From: JAOAGA01 sp964540515
GTDB lineage: Bacteria > CALINM01
Assembly: GCA_964540515.1 (NCBI GenBank)
Contig: CAZIMS010000002.1
Span: 243,709 to 307,708 of the forward strand
Direction of reading: 5' to 3'
Length of the DNA stretch: 64,000 nt
Part shown: positions 27,282 to 35,426 of the stretch, piece by piece
Layout of the letters: the number at the start of each line of letters is the position of its first letter
How positions within the stretch are numbered: position 1 is the first letter of the stretch
Notes under the pieces: generated by a model
The model's input: only the letters and a program-made list of their open reading frames with translations
Databases searched by the model: none
What the model was told of the DNA's origin: nothing
Translations under genes and position numbers: made by a program

Positions 27282-27508
27282 TGACTGAGAAGATTTTTAA
27301 AGTGAAGATAAAGACTAACACAAAAAATGAAGAGATTGTTATTAATGACAATCAAATTATCGCCAAGGTTAATGCTCTACCTATAGAGGGGAGGGCAAAC
27401 GACAGACTCATAGAGCTCCTTGCGAGTTTCCTTAGATGTCCAAAAAGTAAGATAGAGATAATAAGAGGTTTGAAGAATAGAAATAAGGTTGTTTTAGTAA
27501 AGGATTGA
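27281..27508 (+). CDS. YggU/DUF167 family protein
   Basis: A 75-residue DUF167 protein with the conserved KVNALPIEGRANDRLIELLA segment and the following SKIEIIRGLKNRNKVV. The fold is known from structural genomics, but the function is not established. It is usually found near proC/yggT, as here, and overlaps the DivIVA stop by 1 bp. Confidence 0.9.
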   Translation: MTEKIFKVKIKTNTKNEEIVINDNQIIAKVNALPIEGRANDRLIELLASFLRCPKSKIEIIRGLKNRNKVVLVKD

Positions 27509-27535
27509 TAATATTAAATTAAGAAAAAGTTTAAG

Positions 27536-28294
27536 ATGTTTCCTAGTCTAATGAAAAAATTTTCAAAAAGCACAATTTTTTTCTTCCTAATTTTAGGCTT
27601 ACTCTGCTCTTGTGCCAAGAAGGTCCCAACACCTGAAGAGGCTTACAATGAGGCGCTCTCTTTGTATACTCGAAAAAACTATGAAGATTCTGTAGAGGCT
27701 TTTAAAAAGGTTAAGGAGATGTTTCCAGACCATCCTTTATCAAAAGAGGCACAGATAATGACCGCAGATGCCTATTTTAAAGCTGAAAAATATGATGAAG
27801 CCTATCTTGCCTATGATGAGTTTATAAAATTATATCCCGAAAGCATAAATATCCCCTATGCCTATTATAAACAGGCCCTCTGTTATTATAATCAGATATC
27901 TGAAAAAGATAGAGATCAAGGTTTTACAAGATTAGCTATAGAGAAGTTAGATAAGATTTTAGCAGATTTTCCAGATACACCCTATGCAGTGAAGGCCTAT
28001 TTCTATAAAAAAGAGTGTAGGAAGAGGTTAGCAGAGCAAGAAATTTTTGTTGGAAATTTCTACCTTAGGTATGATAAATATAAATCAGCAGAGAAGAGAT
28101 TCCTATATGCCTTAAAGAACTTTCCCGATGTGCCTATACAAGAAGAGGCATTATACGGTCTATATAGAGTTTATTTGGGCAAAAAAGATATTAACAAGAT
28201 GGATAAAGTTGTTGAGCTTATGTTAAAACATTTTCCAGAAAGCAAATACAAAGAAAAAATAAAAAAAGAGGTGACTAATGAGCCTCAGAGATGA
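27536..28294 (+). CDS. bamD: Outer membrane protein assembly lipoprotein
   Basis: Part of the BAM complex that inserts outer-membrane beta-barrels. A signal peptide ends in a lipobox (LCSC, lipid Cys about residue 26) and is followed by five TPR-like repeats: PTPEEAYNEALSLYTRKNYEDSVEAF, then a second repeat opening KEAQIMTADAYFKAEKYDEA. The 252-residue length is typical. ATG 27536 is used; ATG 27551 would also leave a full signal peptide, and neither has a good ribosome binding site. It overlaps the next gene by 17 bp. Confidence 0.88.
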   Translation: MFPSLMKKFSKSTIFFFLILGLLCSCAKKVPTPEEAYNEALSLYTRKNYEDSVEAFKKVKEMFPDHPLSKEAQIMTADAYFKAEKYDEAYLAYDEFIKLYPESINIPYAYYKQALCYYNQISEKDRDQGFTRLAIEKLDKILADFPDTPYAVKAYFYKKECRKRLAEQEIFVGNFYLRYDKYKSAEKRFLYALKNFPDVPIQEEALYGLYRVYLGKKDINKMDKVVELMLKHFPESKYKEKIKKEVTNEPQR

Positions 28295-28982
28295 GTATTT
28301 AAAAGGTTTGGAAGCCTTTGAAAGGAAGGACTATGAAGAAGCAAAAGTTCGCTTTCTAAAGGCTATGGAAGAGGGTGGTCAAAATTTTCCTGACATACTA
28401 AATAAGCTTGCCCTCATACTAAGTCTTGAAGGTCAGAGGGAAGAGGCTGTTCAACATCTTAAAAGAGCTCTTGAGATAAATCCCAAATACACAGAAGCAG
28501 CGGTAAACTTGGCTTACTTACTAAACGAGTTGGGAAGATATGAAGAGGCAATGGAGATAAAGAATAGACTTCATTCTCTTTTTGACGAGAGATTGAAAAA
28601 AAATATTGATCCCTTTGTTCTTGGCAAGATCGCTAATATGCATGCAGATACAGCAGAAAGGTATATTGAGATTGGTTATCTAAATGATGCCATAGATGAG
28701 CTAAAAAAAGCCTTAAAATTAAGACCTAATTTTATAGATTTAAGGACTAAGATCGCTATCCTATATAGAGAAACAGGGAATATAGATGAAGCAATAGAAC
28801 AATTAACTCACAGTATTTTGGAAAATCCTAAATATGTACCAGCCTATATCCAGTTAGGTCTTACCTATTTTGTAATGGGGGAGAAAGAGTTAGCCCAAAA
28901 GCAATGGGATAAGGCACTTGAGTTGGATCCCCAGAATGCTGTTGCTAAAGTTTATTTAAATATGCTCAAAAAAAAGGAATAA
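28278..28982 (+). CDS. Tetratricopeptide repeat protein
   Basis: A 234-residue soluble protein made of about five TPR units, for example ILSLEGQREEAVQHLKRAL and LGLTYFVMGEKELAQKQW. It has no signal peptide, so it is probably cytoplasmic, unlike the overlapping bamD product. GAGGTGA precedes the ATG inside bamD. A protein-interaction role is likely; the partner is unknown. Confidence 0.85.
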   Translation: MSLRDEYLKGLEAFERKDYEEAKVRFLKAMEEGGQNFPDILNKLALILSLEGQREEAVQHLKRALEINPKYTEAAVNLAYLLNELGRYEEAMEIKNRLHSLFDERLKKNIDPFVLGKIANMHADTAERYIEIGYLNDAIDELKKALKLRPNFIDLRTKIAILYRETGNIDEAIEQLTHSILENPKYVPAYIQLGLTYFVMGEKELAQKQWDKALELDPQNAVAKVYLNMLKKKE

Positions 28983-29006
28983 TTATAAATTTTTTATTGA
29001 AAAAAT

Positions 29007-29032
29007 CTTATAAAAATGTAATGTTTTATAAG
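29007..29032. repeat. 9-bp perfect inverted repeat upstream of metF
   Basis: CTTATAAAA and TTTTATAAG are separated by 8 bp, 50 bp before the metF start. It could be an operator for metF or part of the end of the upstream transcript. All A/T except the end bases, so chance occurrence is possible. Confidence 0.4.
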
Positions 29033-29082
29033 TTAATTTAAAAAAAAGTCACTAATTAATTATTTATAGGGGGAGGATTAAT

Positions 29083-30648
29083 ATGGAAAACAAGTTCAAG
29101 ACGTCTCTGCTTGACAAGAACACCTTTTCAGTCACCTGGGAGCTTGTTCCAGGCAGAGGTTCGAGAGAAAAGGCTCAGGAAACAGTATTTGCAAATGCAG
29201 AAGCAGCATCAAAAAGTGGTAAGATACACGCCCTAACTATCACCGATAATCCAGGAGGTAATCCAGCCATTTTGGCAGATTACTTAGGTTTGGAGATACG
29301 TTCTAAATACGGTATTGAGCCATTAGTTCATTTCACCTGTAAGGATAAGAATAGGAATCAAATTGAGAGTCAGCTCTATGCTTTAGAAAGAGCTGAGGTA
29401 AGAAGCCTTCTTGTAATGACTGGCGACTATCCTGTTACAGGTTTTAATGGAAGACCAAAACCCGTGTTCGATTTAGATCCTGTTCATGTATTAAATCTTA
29501 TCTCTGCTATGAACACTGGGCTTGAGGTGGAACACATGGGAAAAACCTCAAAAATGCAGCCATCAGATTTCTTTGCTGGCTGTGCTGTATCTCCCTTCAA
29601 GAGAGACGAAGCAGAGCAGATGGTACAGTATTACAAGCTTAAGAAAAAGATTGATGCAGGTGCCAAGTTTATAGTACCACAGTTAGGCTATGATATAAGG
29701 AAGTTTCACGAACTAATTCTTTTTATAAAAGAAAATAGATGGGATATACCAATAATAGGTAACGTCTATGTATTACCTTATGGTGCAGGTAAGCTTATGT
29801 ATGAAAACAAGGTGCCTGGTTGTGTAGTTACAAAAGAGCTACTCTCTGTGTTAGAGAAAGAAAAAGATGCCCCTGATAAAGGTAAACAGGCAAGACTCGA
29901 TAGAGCAGCCAAGATGTATGGTTTCTTTAAAGGTATGGGTTATGATGGAGTCCATATTGGCGGTCATGGTGTAAAGTTAGAAGAGGTAGAATATATAATT
30001 GACAAAGGTGAAGAGTTTGCTAAAAACTGGATGGACTATGTACATGAGTTTTTATTCCCAATGCCTGGACAGTTTTTCTATTACGAGAAGGATGAGAAGA
30101 CAGGTCTAAATACAAATAAACCTACCAATAGAAAGAATAGACCTTTAGATACTAATGTGCCCTTGATGTATAGTCTCTATAGAGGGATGCATGAGCTTAT
30201 GTTTGAGCCGGGTAAAGGTCTATTTGGGTTGATGCGCTCTACAATGAAAGCTATTGATGGCTCATCCTTTGAACATGCCTTTGACAGGTTGGAACATCTT
30301 ATAAAGGTAGTTCTTTTTGAATGTGAAAATTGTGGCGACTGTGCGATCTTTGAGCTCGGATTCCTATGTCCTATGAGCCAGTGTCCTAAGAAACAAAGAA
30401 ATGGCGCCTGTGGAGGCTCCTACGAAGGATGGTGTGAAGTTTATCCAAATAAGAAAAAATGTGTATATGTAAGAGCCTACGCAAGGCTCAAGAAACATAA
30501 TGAAGAAGAGACACTTAGAGATATCTATGTGCCTCCAGCAAACTGGGATTTGTACAAAACAGCTTCTTGGATTAACTTCTTCCTTGGGAGAGATCACGTT
30601 GGTAAAAGGTTAAAGGTACCCTATGTTCCCAAAAAAGTAGAAAAATAA
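29083..30648 (+). CDS. metF: Methylenetetrahydrofolate reductase with C-terminal cysteine-rich domain
   Basis: Reduces 5,10-methylene-THF to methyl-THF. The N-terminal two thirds are the MTHFR barrel (TWELVPGRGS, TITDNPGGNP, LLVMTGDYPVTG, FIVPQLGYD). The C-terminal part (about 400-490) is the MTHFR_C domain with many Cys: CENCGDC, CPMSQCPKKQRNGACGG, CEV and KKC. In acetogens this domain is often a separate protein (MetV) that carries a zinc or Fe-S site and is needed for flavin loading or electron transfer. Here it is fused, giving 521 residues. A GGGGGAGG site and downstream terminator delimit a single-gene unit. Confidence 0.88.
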   Translation: MENKFKTSLLDKNTFSVTWELVPGRGSREKAQETVFANAEAASKSGKIHALTITDNPGGNPAILADYLGLEIRSKYGIEPLVHFTCKDKNRNQIESQLYALERAEVRSLLVMTGDYPVTGFNGRPKPVFDLDPVHVLNLISAMNTGLEVEHMGKTSKMQPSDFFAGCAVSPFKRDEAEQMVQYYKLKKKIDAGAKFIVPQLGYDIRKFHELILFIKENRWDIPIIGNVYVLPYGAGKLMYENKVPGCVVTKELLSVLEKEKDAPDKGKQARLDRAAKMYGFFKGMGYDGVHIGGHGVKLEEVEYIIDKGEEFAKNWMDYVHEFLFPMPGQFFYYEKDEKTGLNTNKPTNRKNRPLDTNVPLMYSLYRGMHELMFEPGKGLFGLMRSTMKAIDGSSFEHAFDRLEHLIKVVLFECENCGDCAIFELGFLCPMSQCPKKQRNGACGGSYEGWCEVYPNKKKCVYVRAYARLKKHNEEETLRDIYVPPANWDLYKTASWINFFLGRDHVGKRLKVPYVPKKVEK

Positions 30649-30663
30649 TTGTTAATCAATAAA

Positions 30664-30688
30664 GGGGGCATACAAAGCCCCCTTTTTT
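30664..30688 (+). terminator. Rho-independent terminator after metF
   Basis: GGGGGC (30664-30669), a 7-nt loop and GCCCCC (30677-30682) followed by six T residues. It lies 15 bp after the metF stop and just before the epimerase ribosome binding site. Confidence 0.92.
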
Positions 30689-30705
30689 ATTTAAAGGGAG
30701 TTGAT

Positions 30706-31671
30706 ATGAAAATTTTAGTAACTGGAGGAGCTGGATTTATTGGTAGTAATGTTGTTGATGCCTACATTAAGGAAGGTCACGACGTTACAGTCATTGATGA
30801 TCTCTCTTCGGGTAAGTGGGAGAACATAAACAAAAAGGCAAAATTTTACTTGATCGACATAAGAAATAAAGAAGTTCTCGAGAAAATTTTTGAAAAAGAA
30901 AGGTTTGATATAGTCAATCATCACGCAGCTCAGATAAGCGTACCAATGAGTGTTTTAAATCCTCAGTTTGATGCAGAGGTTAATGTTTTAGGTTTCTTAA
31001 ACATACTGGAGCTATCAGTTAAATACAAGATAAAAAAAATTATTTTCATATCCAGCGGAGGGGCATTATATGGTGAGGCAGAAGAATACCCCACAACAGA
31101 AGTTTATCCTCCAAAGCCTCTCTCTCCTTACGCTATTACTAAGTATGTCTCTGAAAACTATCTATATTTCTACAATAAGCAGTATGGTATAGATTACACC
31201 ATTCTTAGGTATGCCAATGTATATGGTCAAAGACAGATACCTCATGGTGAGGCAGGCGTGGTAAGTATATTTATGACAAGATTAAAGGAAGGTAAGGAAT
31301 GCACAGTCTACGCCTTTAGTGATGAACAAGAAGGGATGAAAAGAGATTATGTCTTTGTTGGGGATGTAGCAAAGGCGAATATACTTGCTCTCAATAGGGG
31401 CTCTTTAGAGGCAATAAACATAGGAACTGGAGTAGCCACTTCAACATTAGATTTATTTAATTCCATCTATGAGATTTTAGATAAATACAATCCCTTAGAC
31501 AGGAAGCTAAGAAAACCCAAAATAGACAAAGAAAGACCTGGTGATCTCAGAAAAAGCTGTCTTAATATAAGGAAAGCAAAAGAGGTATTGGGCTGGGAAC
31601 CTGAGTGCTCACTGAAAGAGGGGATAGAAAAAACAGTAATCTGGTTTTTAGGAGTAAAACATAAAAAGTAA
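30706..31671 (+). CDS. NAD-dependent sugar-nucleotide epimerase/dehydratase
   Basis: A short-chain dehydrogenase of extended type, 321 residues. It has the Rossmann motif GGAGFIGSNV at residues 8-17 and a catalytic YxxxK in SPYAITKYVSENY, with the preceding Ser region ISSGGALYGEAEEYP. It is closest in style to UDP-glucose 4-epimerase (GalE) types. I start at ATG 30706 after AAAGGGAG; an upstream in-frame ATG at 30649 lies before the metF terminator. It probably acts in polysaccharide or LPS precursor synthesis; the substrate is not determinable. Confidence 0.88.
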   Translation: MKILVTGGAGFIGSNVVDAYIKEGHDVTVIDDLSSGKWENINKKAKFYLIDIRNKEVLEKIFEKERFDIVNHHAAQISVPMSVLNPQFDAEVNVLGFLNILELSVKYKIKKIIFISSGGALYGEAEEYPTTEVYPPKPLSPYAITKYVSENYLYFYNKQYGIDYTILRYANVYGQRQIPHGEAGVVSIFMTRLKEGKECTVYAFSDEQEGMKRDYVFVGDVAKANILALNRGSLEAINIGTGVATSTLDLFNSIYEILDKYNPLDRKLRKPKIDKERPGDLRKSCLNIRKAKEVLGWEPECSLKEGIEKTVIWFLGVKHKK

Positions 31672-32257
31672 AAGACTTCATTTATTATATCTTATATTAG
31701 TTTTGTTAGCGCTTATATACACTTATATAAAACCCTTTGACAGGACTATCTGGTTTTTAGAGGTCTTTCCAGTTTTCATAGGTTTAGCTATACTAATTCC
31801 TACTTATAACAAGTTTAGACTTTCAGACTTAGCTTATTTTATTATATTTCTTCATTGTCTTGTACTTATCTGGGGAGGATATCATACATACTCAAGAAAC
31901 CCCCTTTTTGGATATCTAAAGGACGTACTTGATTTGCAAAGAAATCATTATGATAGATTAGGGCATTTTTTTCAAGGAGTTACGCCTGCAATAATTGGTA
32001 GAGAAGTTTTGTTGAGAAAAACGCCTTTAAGAGATAGTGGTTGGCTTTTTTTTATAGTTACATCAATATCTTTGGCTTTAAGCGCCTTTTATGAGTTTAT
32101 AGAATGGTGGGTTGCTGTAATATCTGAAACGTCGGCTCATGAGTTTTTAGCCACACAGGGAGATGTATGGGACACACAATGGGATATGTTTATGGCGTTA
32201 CTTGGTGCTATAATCTCTCAACTATTACTAAAAAGATATCAAAAAATTGAGATTTAA
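31661..32257 (+). CDS. DUF2238 (YjdF-type) membrane protein, possible AUA start
   Basis: An inner-membrane protein with about five helices and conserved polar blocks typical of DUF2238: NHYDRLGHFFQGVTPAI, AFYEFIEWWVA and QGDVWDTQWDM. The function is unknown. The usual start codons begin only at TTG 31703, inside the first helix and with no ribosome binding site. In the same frame an ATA at 31661 follows AGGAG (31650-31654) by 6 nt and gives a normal basic-then-hydrophobic N-terminus. The frame is closed just upstream by TAA at 31655. I therefore annotate from 31661. It overlaps the end of the epimerase by 11 bp and converges on bioD with a 30-bp overlap. Confidence 0.75.
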   Translation: MKSKRLHLLYLILVLLALIYTYIKPFDRTIWFLEVFPVFIGLAILIPTYNKFRLSDLAYFIIFLHCLVLIWGGYHTYSRNPLFGYLKDVLDLQRNHYDRLGHFFQGVTPAIIGREVLLRKTPLRDSGWLFFIVTSISLALSAFYEFIEWWVAVISETSAHEFLATQGDVWDTQWDMFMALLGAIISQLLLKRYQKIEI

Positions 32258-32896
32258 TATCTTGTCCAAATTTTTATAATCTTCAAATTTGTAGGGGACT
32301 ACGCCCAATATCTCATCGTTTACCAACTCCTTTAGAATATCAAAATTTGTTCTTTTAGCAATATCATCATTCTCATCATTATCATTTAATATTATTCCGG
32401 CTATGGTTAATCCACGCCTTTTTATTGCCTCAATGCTAAGAAGTGTGTGATTTATCATCCCCAATCTAAGAGGTGATACAAGAATTATTTTGTCAGCAAA
32501 GTCCTTTGCTAGATCTATCATAAAATAATCTCTAAAAATAGGTACTAACAAACCACCTGCACCTTCAATGAAAGTTGGAGACTCATACTTAGAGATAATT
32601 TCTCTAATTTTATTTATTTGAATACCTCTTTTTTCTATCTTGTCAGCGCTATAGGGTGAGAGAGGTAATTTAAATCTAATAGGGCAGATCTCATCCAGGT
32701 TTTCTACTTTATTTATGGCAGAGGCGATCTTTAGACCATCTTCTGGCACTAACATTCCATCCGTTTCACTACAGCCTGTCTCTATTGGTTTTATAGCAAA
32801 GGGTCTTAATCCTTTAAAGTATAGATACTTAAGGATTAGAGTTAAGACATAAGTTTTTCCAATACCGGTGTCTGTACCTGAAACAAAATATCTCAT
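32228..32896 (-). CDS. bioD: Dethiobiotin synthetase
   Basis: ATP-dependent carboxylation and ring closure of diaminopelargonic acid to dethiobiotin. It has the P-loop GTDTGIGKT at residues 7-15, KPIETGC, and the EGAGGLLVPI segment. It is the last gene of the minus-strand biotin operon and directly abuts bioA. Its 3' end overlaps the convergent DUF2238 gene. Confidence 0.94.
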   Translation of the reverse strand: MRYFVSGTDTGIGKTYVLTLILKYLYFKGLRPFAIKPIETGCSETDGMLVPEDGLKIASAINKVENLDEICPIRFKLPLSPYSADKIEKRGIQINKIREIISKYESPTFIEGAGGLLVPIFRDYFMIDLAKDFADKIILVSPLRLGMINHTLLSIEAIKRRGLTIAGIILNDNDENDDIAKRTNFDILKELVNDEILGVVPYKFEDYKNLDKILNLNFLISF

Positions 32897-34240
32897 TTAC
32901 CCTCCTAAGATATCAACTAAAGATTTATAAATCCCTTCACACATAATATCGATCTCTTTTTTACTAATAGATAAAGGTGGCATCATAACGAGGACGTTTC
33001 CCAAGGGGCGAGTAATAACGCTGTATTTTCTTGAGTTAATAGAGATTTTGTAACAAATCTTATCCTTTATAGGAAAGATCTCTTTACTCTCTTTGTCCTT
33101 AACTATCTCTATCCCCACCATATAACCTCTTTGTCTTATCTCGCCGACATTTTTATGTTCTTTGAATAGATTTAATTTTTTTTGTAAATAGGGGACATTT
33201 TTTTGTACCTTTTTAAGAAGGTCTCTTTCCTCAAAAAGCTTAAGATTTTCAATAGCCACAGCACAGGCAAGGGGGTTGCCTGTATATGTATGTCCGTGAA
33301 AAAATGTCTTGAACTCATCAAACTCGCCCAAGAAGACATTAAAAATCTCTTCCTTAACAGCAGTTGCCGCAAGAGGTAGGTACCCACCTGTTATACCTTT
33401 AGCAAGACAGATAATATCAGGACTTACACATTCCCATTGACAGGCAAAGTACTTTCCTGTCCTACCAAAACCTGTTGCAACCTCATCAAGGATAAGTAGT
33501 ATCCCTAAGTCCTTACATGTCTTTGCCAGCTCACTTAAGAAACCATCGAAATGGGTAATCATTCCTGCTGCACCCTGAACAAGGGGCTCCATAATAAGAG
33601 CTGCAATGGTATCACGATTATTTATAAGAATCTCTTTTGCTTGAGAAAGACACTCTTTGTTGCAACTACTTTTATCTTTTCCTAAATCACATCTATAACA
33701 ATAGGGAGTTGGTAGTTTAAAACCTTGAAACAAAAGAGGTTTAAAGATACTATGAAAAAGATCAATCCCGCCTACACTAACGGCACCAATGGTATCACCA
33801 TGATAAGATTGATTTAGGTAAGCAAATCTTGTCTTTTTTTCATTGCCTTTGTGTTGCCAGTATTGAAAAGCCATCTTTAGTGCGATCTCAACAGCTGTAG
33901 AGCCATTATCTGAGTAAAATACTTTATTTAAACCTTCAGGTAAGATATTAACTAATCTCTCGGCAAGCAAAGCTGATGGCTCGTTGGCAAGCCCAAGTAA
34001 CGTAGAATGGGCAATCTTATTTAGCTGCTCTTTGATAGCTCTGTTAAGTCTCTTGTTATTATGTCCATGCACAAGCACCCACAAAGAAGAGACAGCATCG
34101 AGATATTTATTGTCCCTTTGGTCATATAAAAAATTTCCTTGTCCCTTTTTTATGACCAAAGGTTCTTCCTTAATCCAGTCTTTCATTTGTGTAAAGGGAT
34201 GCCAAATATATTTTTTATCAAGCTCAGCGACATCAGTCAT
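32897..34240 (-). CDS. bioA: Adenosylmethionine-8-amino-7-oxononanoate aminotransferase
   Basis: A PLP enzyme that uses SAM as amino donor to make diaminopelargonic acid. It begins with the family segment KYIWHPFTQMKDW and has FYSDNGSTAVEIALKMA, a metal-binding-like Cys group (CYRCDLGKDKSSCNKEC) and the PLP Lys in CLAKGITGGYLP. The 447-residue length is normal. GGAGAAG precedes the ATG. Confidence 0.94.
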   Translation of the reverse strand: MTDVAELDKKYIWHPFTQMKDWIKEEPLVIKKGQGNFLYDQRDNKYLDAVSSLWVLVHGHNNKRLNRAIKEQLNKIAHSTLLGLANEPSALLAERLVNILPEGLNKVFYSDNGSTAVEIALKMAFQYWQHKGNEKKTRFAYLNQSYHGDTIGAVSVGGIDLFHSIFKPLLFQGFKLPTPYCYRCDLGKDKSSCNKECLSQAKEILINNRDTIAALIMEPLVQGAAGMITHFDGFLSELAKTCKDLGILLILDEVATGFGRTGKYFACQWECVSPDIICLAKGITGGYLPLAATAVKEEIFNVFLGEFDEFKTFFHGHTYTGNPLACAVAIENLKLFEERDLLKKVQKNVPYLQKKLNLFKEHKNVGEIRQRGYMVGIEIVKDKESKEIFPIKDKICYKISINSRKYSVITRPLGNVLVMMPPLSISKKEIDIMCEGIYKSLVDILGG

Positions 34241-34265
34241 AGACTCTTCTCCTTAAAAAAATATC

Positions 34266-35426
34266 TCATTTTTTAGAACGTAGAATTGTGTTTAAAACTA
34301 CATCTATATCATCTTCTCTATGTTCAGCAGTAAGACTGAATCTAATCCTTGCAGTACCTTCAGGTACTGTTGGGTATCTGATTGCCCTTGCAAAAACTCC
34401 TTCCTTTCTTAATGATTTCTCTAAACTAAGAGCCTCTTCGCTTTTACCTACAATTAGAGGTGTAATATGGGAAGGGGTACCTCCATATAGGAGGTCATTA
34501 TCTTTTAGTCTTTTAAAAAAATATTTCGATAGCTTCTTTAAATGTTTCCTTCTCCAGCTTTCCTTGTCAATTAGCTCTAAAGACGCTAAAAGTCCTGCTG
34601 GGATTGCAGGAGGCAAGGCAGTACTGTAGATAAAGCCTCTGCATCTATTAATTAGATAGTCTCTGATATATTTAGGACAACAAAAGAAGGCTCCTCCAAC
34701 TCCCAAAGCCTTGCCCCCTGTCCCAAGAACCATTATGTTATCTCTTTTTAGATTAAAATGTTCTTCAGTCCCTCTACCATTATTGCCTAAAATACCTGTA
34801 GAATGGGCATCGTCTACAATAATCATGGCGTCATACTTTTCAGAAATTTCTGAAATTTCAGGTAACCTTGATATATCACCATCCATACTAAATACACCGT
34901 CTGTTACTATAAGTTTTTTTCTACCTGTACTTTTTTTCAACAAATCTTCAAGGTGATCTACATCATTGTGTCTATAAATAAATACTTCAGCCTTACTTAA
35001 TCTACATCCATCTATAATGCTTGCGTGGTTAAGTTCATCACTAAAGATAACATCCTTCTCTTTCATAAGTGTTGAAATTATCGAAACATTAGCCTGATAA
35101 CCTGAATTAAATATCAGCGCAGACTCTTTCCCTTTAAATTTAGCTAATTTTTCTTCTGCCTTCTCAAAGATCTCTAAGTTTCCTGATATAAGTCTTGATG
35201 CAGAGGCAGAGGTACCCCATTTTTCTGTTGCTTCTGCCATCTTTTCTTTTATATACCTATGTCCGTTGAGTGCTAAATAGTTATTGGAAGATAGATTTAT
35301 AAGTTTTTTTTTGCCAACAATAATATTGGCAAAATCTCCGCTCTTTAAAATCTCCATCCTTCTTAAAAGGTTTTTATTTTCTAAATCCTTTAGCTCAGAT
35401 AATATTTCTTCTCTAAATCTTTTCAA
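34266..35426 (-). CDS. bioF: 8-amino-7-oxononanoate synthase
   Basis: PLP-dependent condensation of pimeloyl-thioester with alanine. Signatures are the NYLALNGH segment, FNSGYQANVS, DDAHSTGILG and the PLP Lys in GTGGKALGVGGAFF. It has 386 residues and starts at a TTG that overlaps the end of the upstream PATAN/J-domain gene by 14 bp, so translation is coupled to that unusual neighbour. No bioC/bioH-type pimeloyl genes are visible in the window. Confidence 0.93.
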   Translation of the reverse strand: MKRFREEILSELKDLENKNLLRRMEILKSGDFANIIVGKKKLINLSSNNYLALNGHRYIKEKMAEATEKWGTSASASRLISGNLEIFEKAEEKLAKFKGKESALIFNSGYQANVSIISTLMKEKDVIFSDELNHASIIDGCRLSKAEVFIYRHNDVDHLEDLLKKSTGRKKLIVTDGVFSMDGDISRLPEISEISEKYDAMIIVDDAHSTGILGNNGRGTEEHFNLKRDNIMVLGTGGKALGVGGAFFCCPKYIRDYLINRCRGFIYSTALPPAIPAGLLASLELIDKESWRRKHLKKLSKYFFKRLKDNDLLYGGTPSHITPLIVGKSEEALSLEKSLRKEGVFARAIRYPTVPEGTARIRFSLTAEHREDDIDVVLNTILRSKK

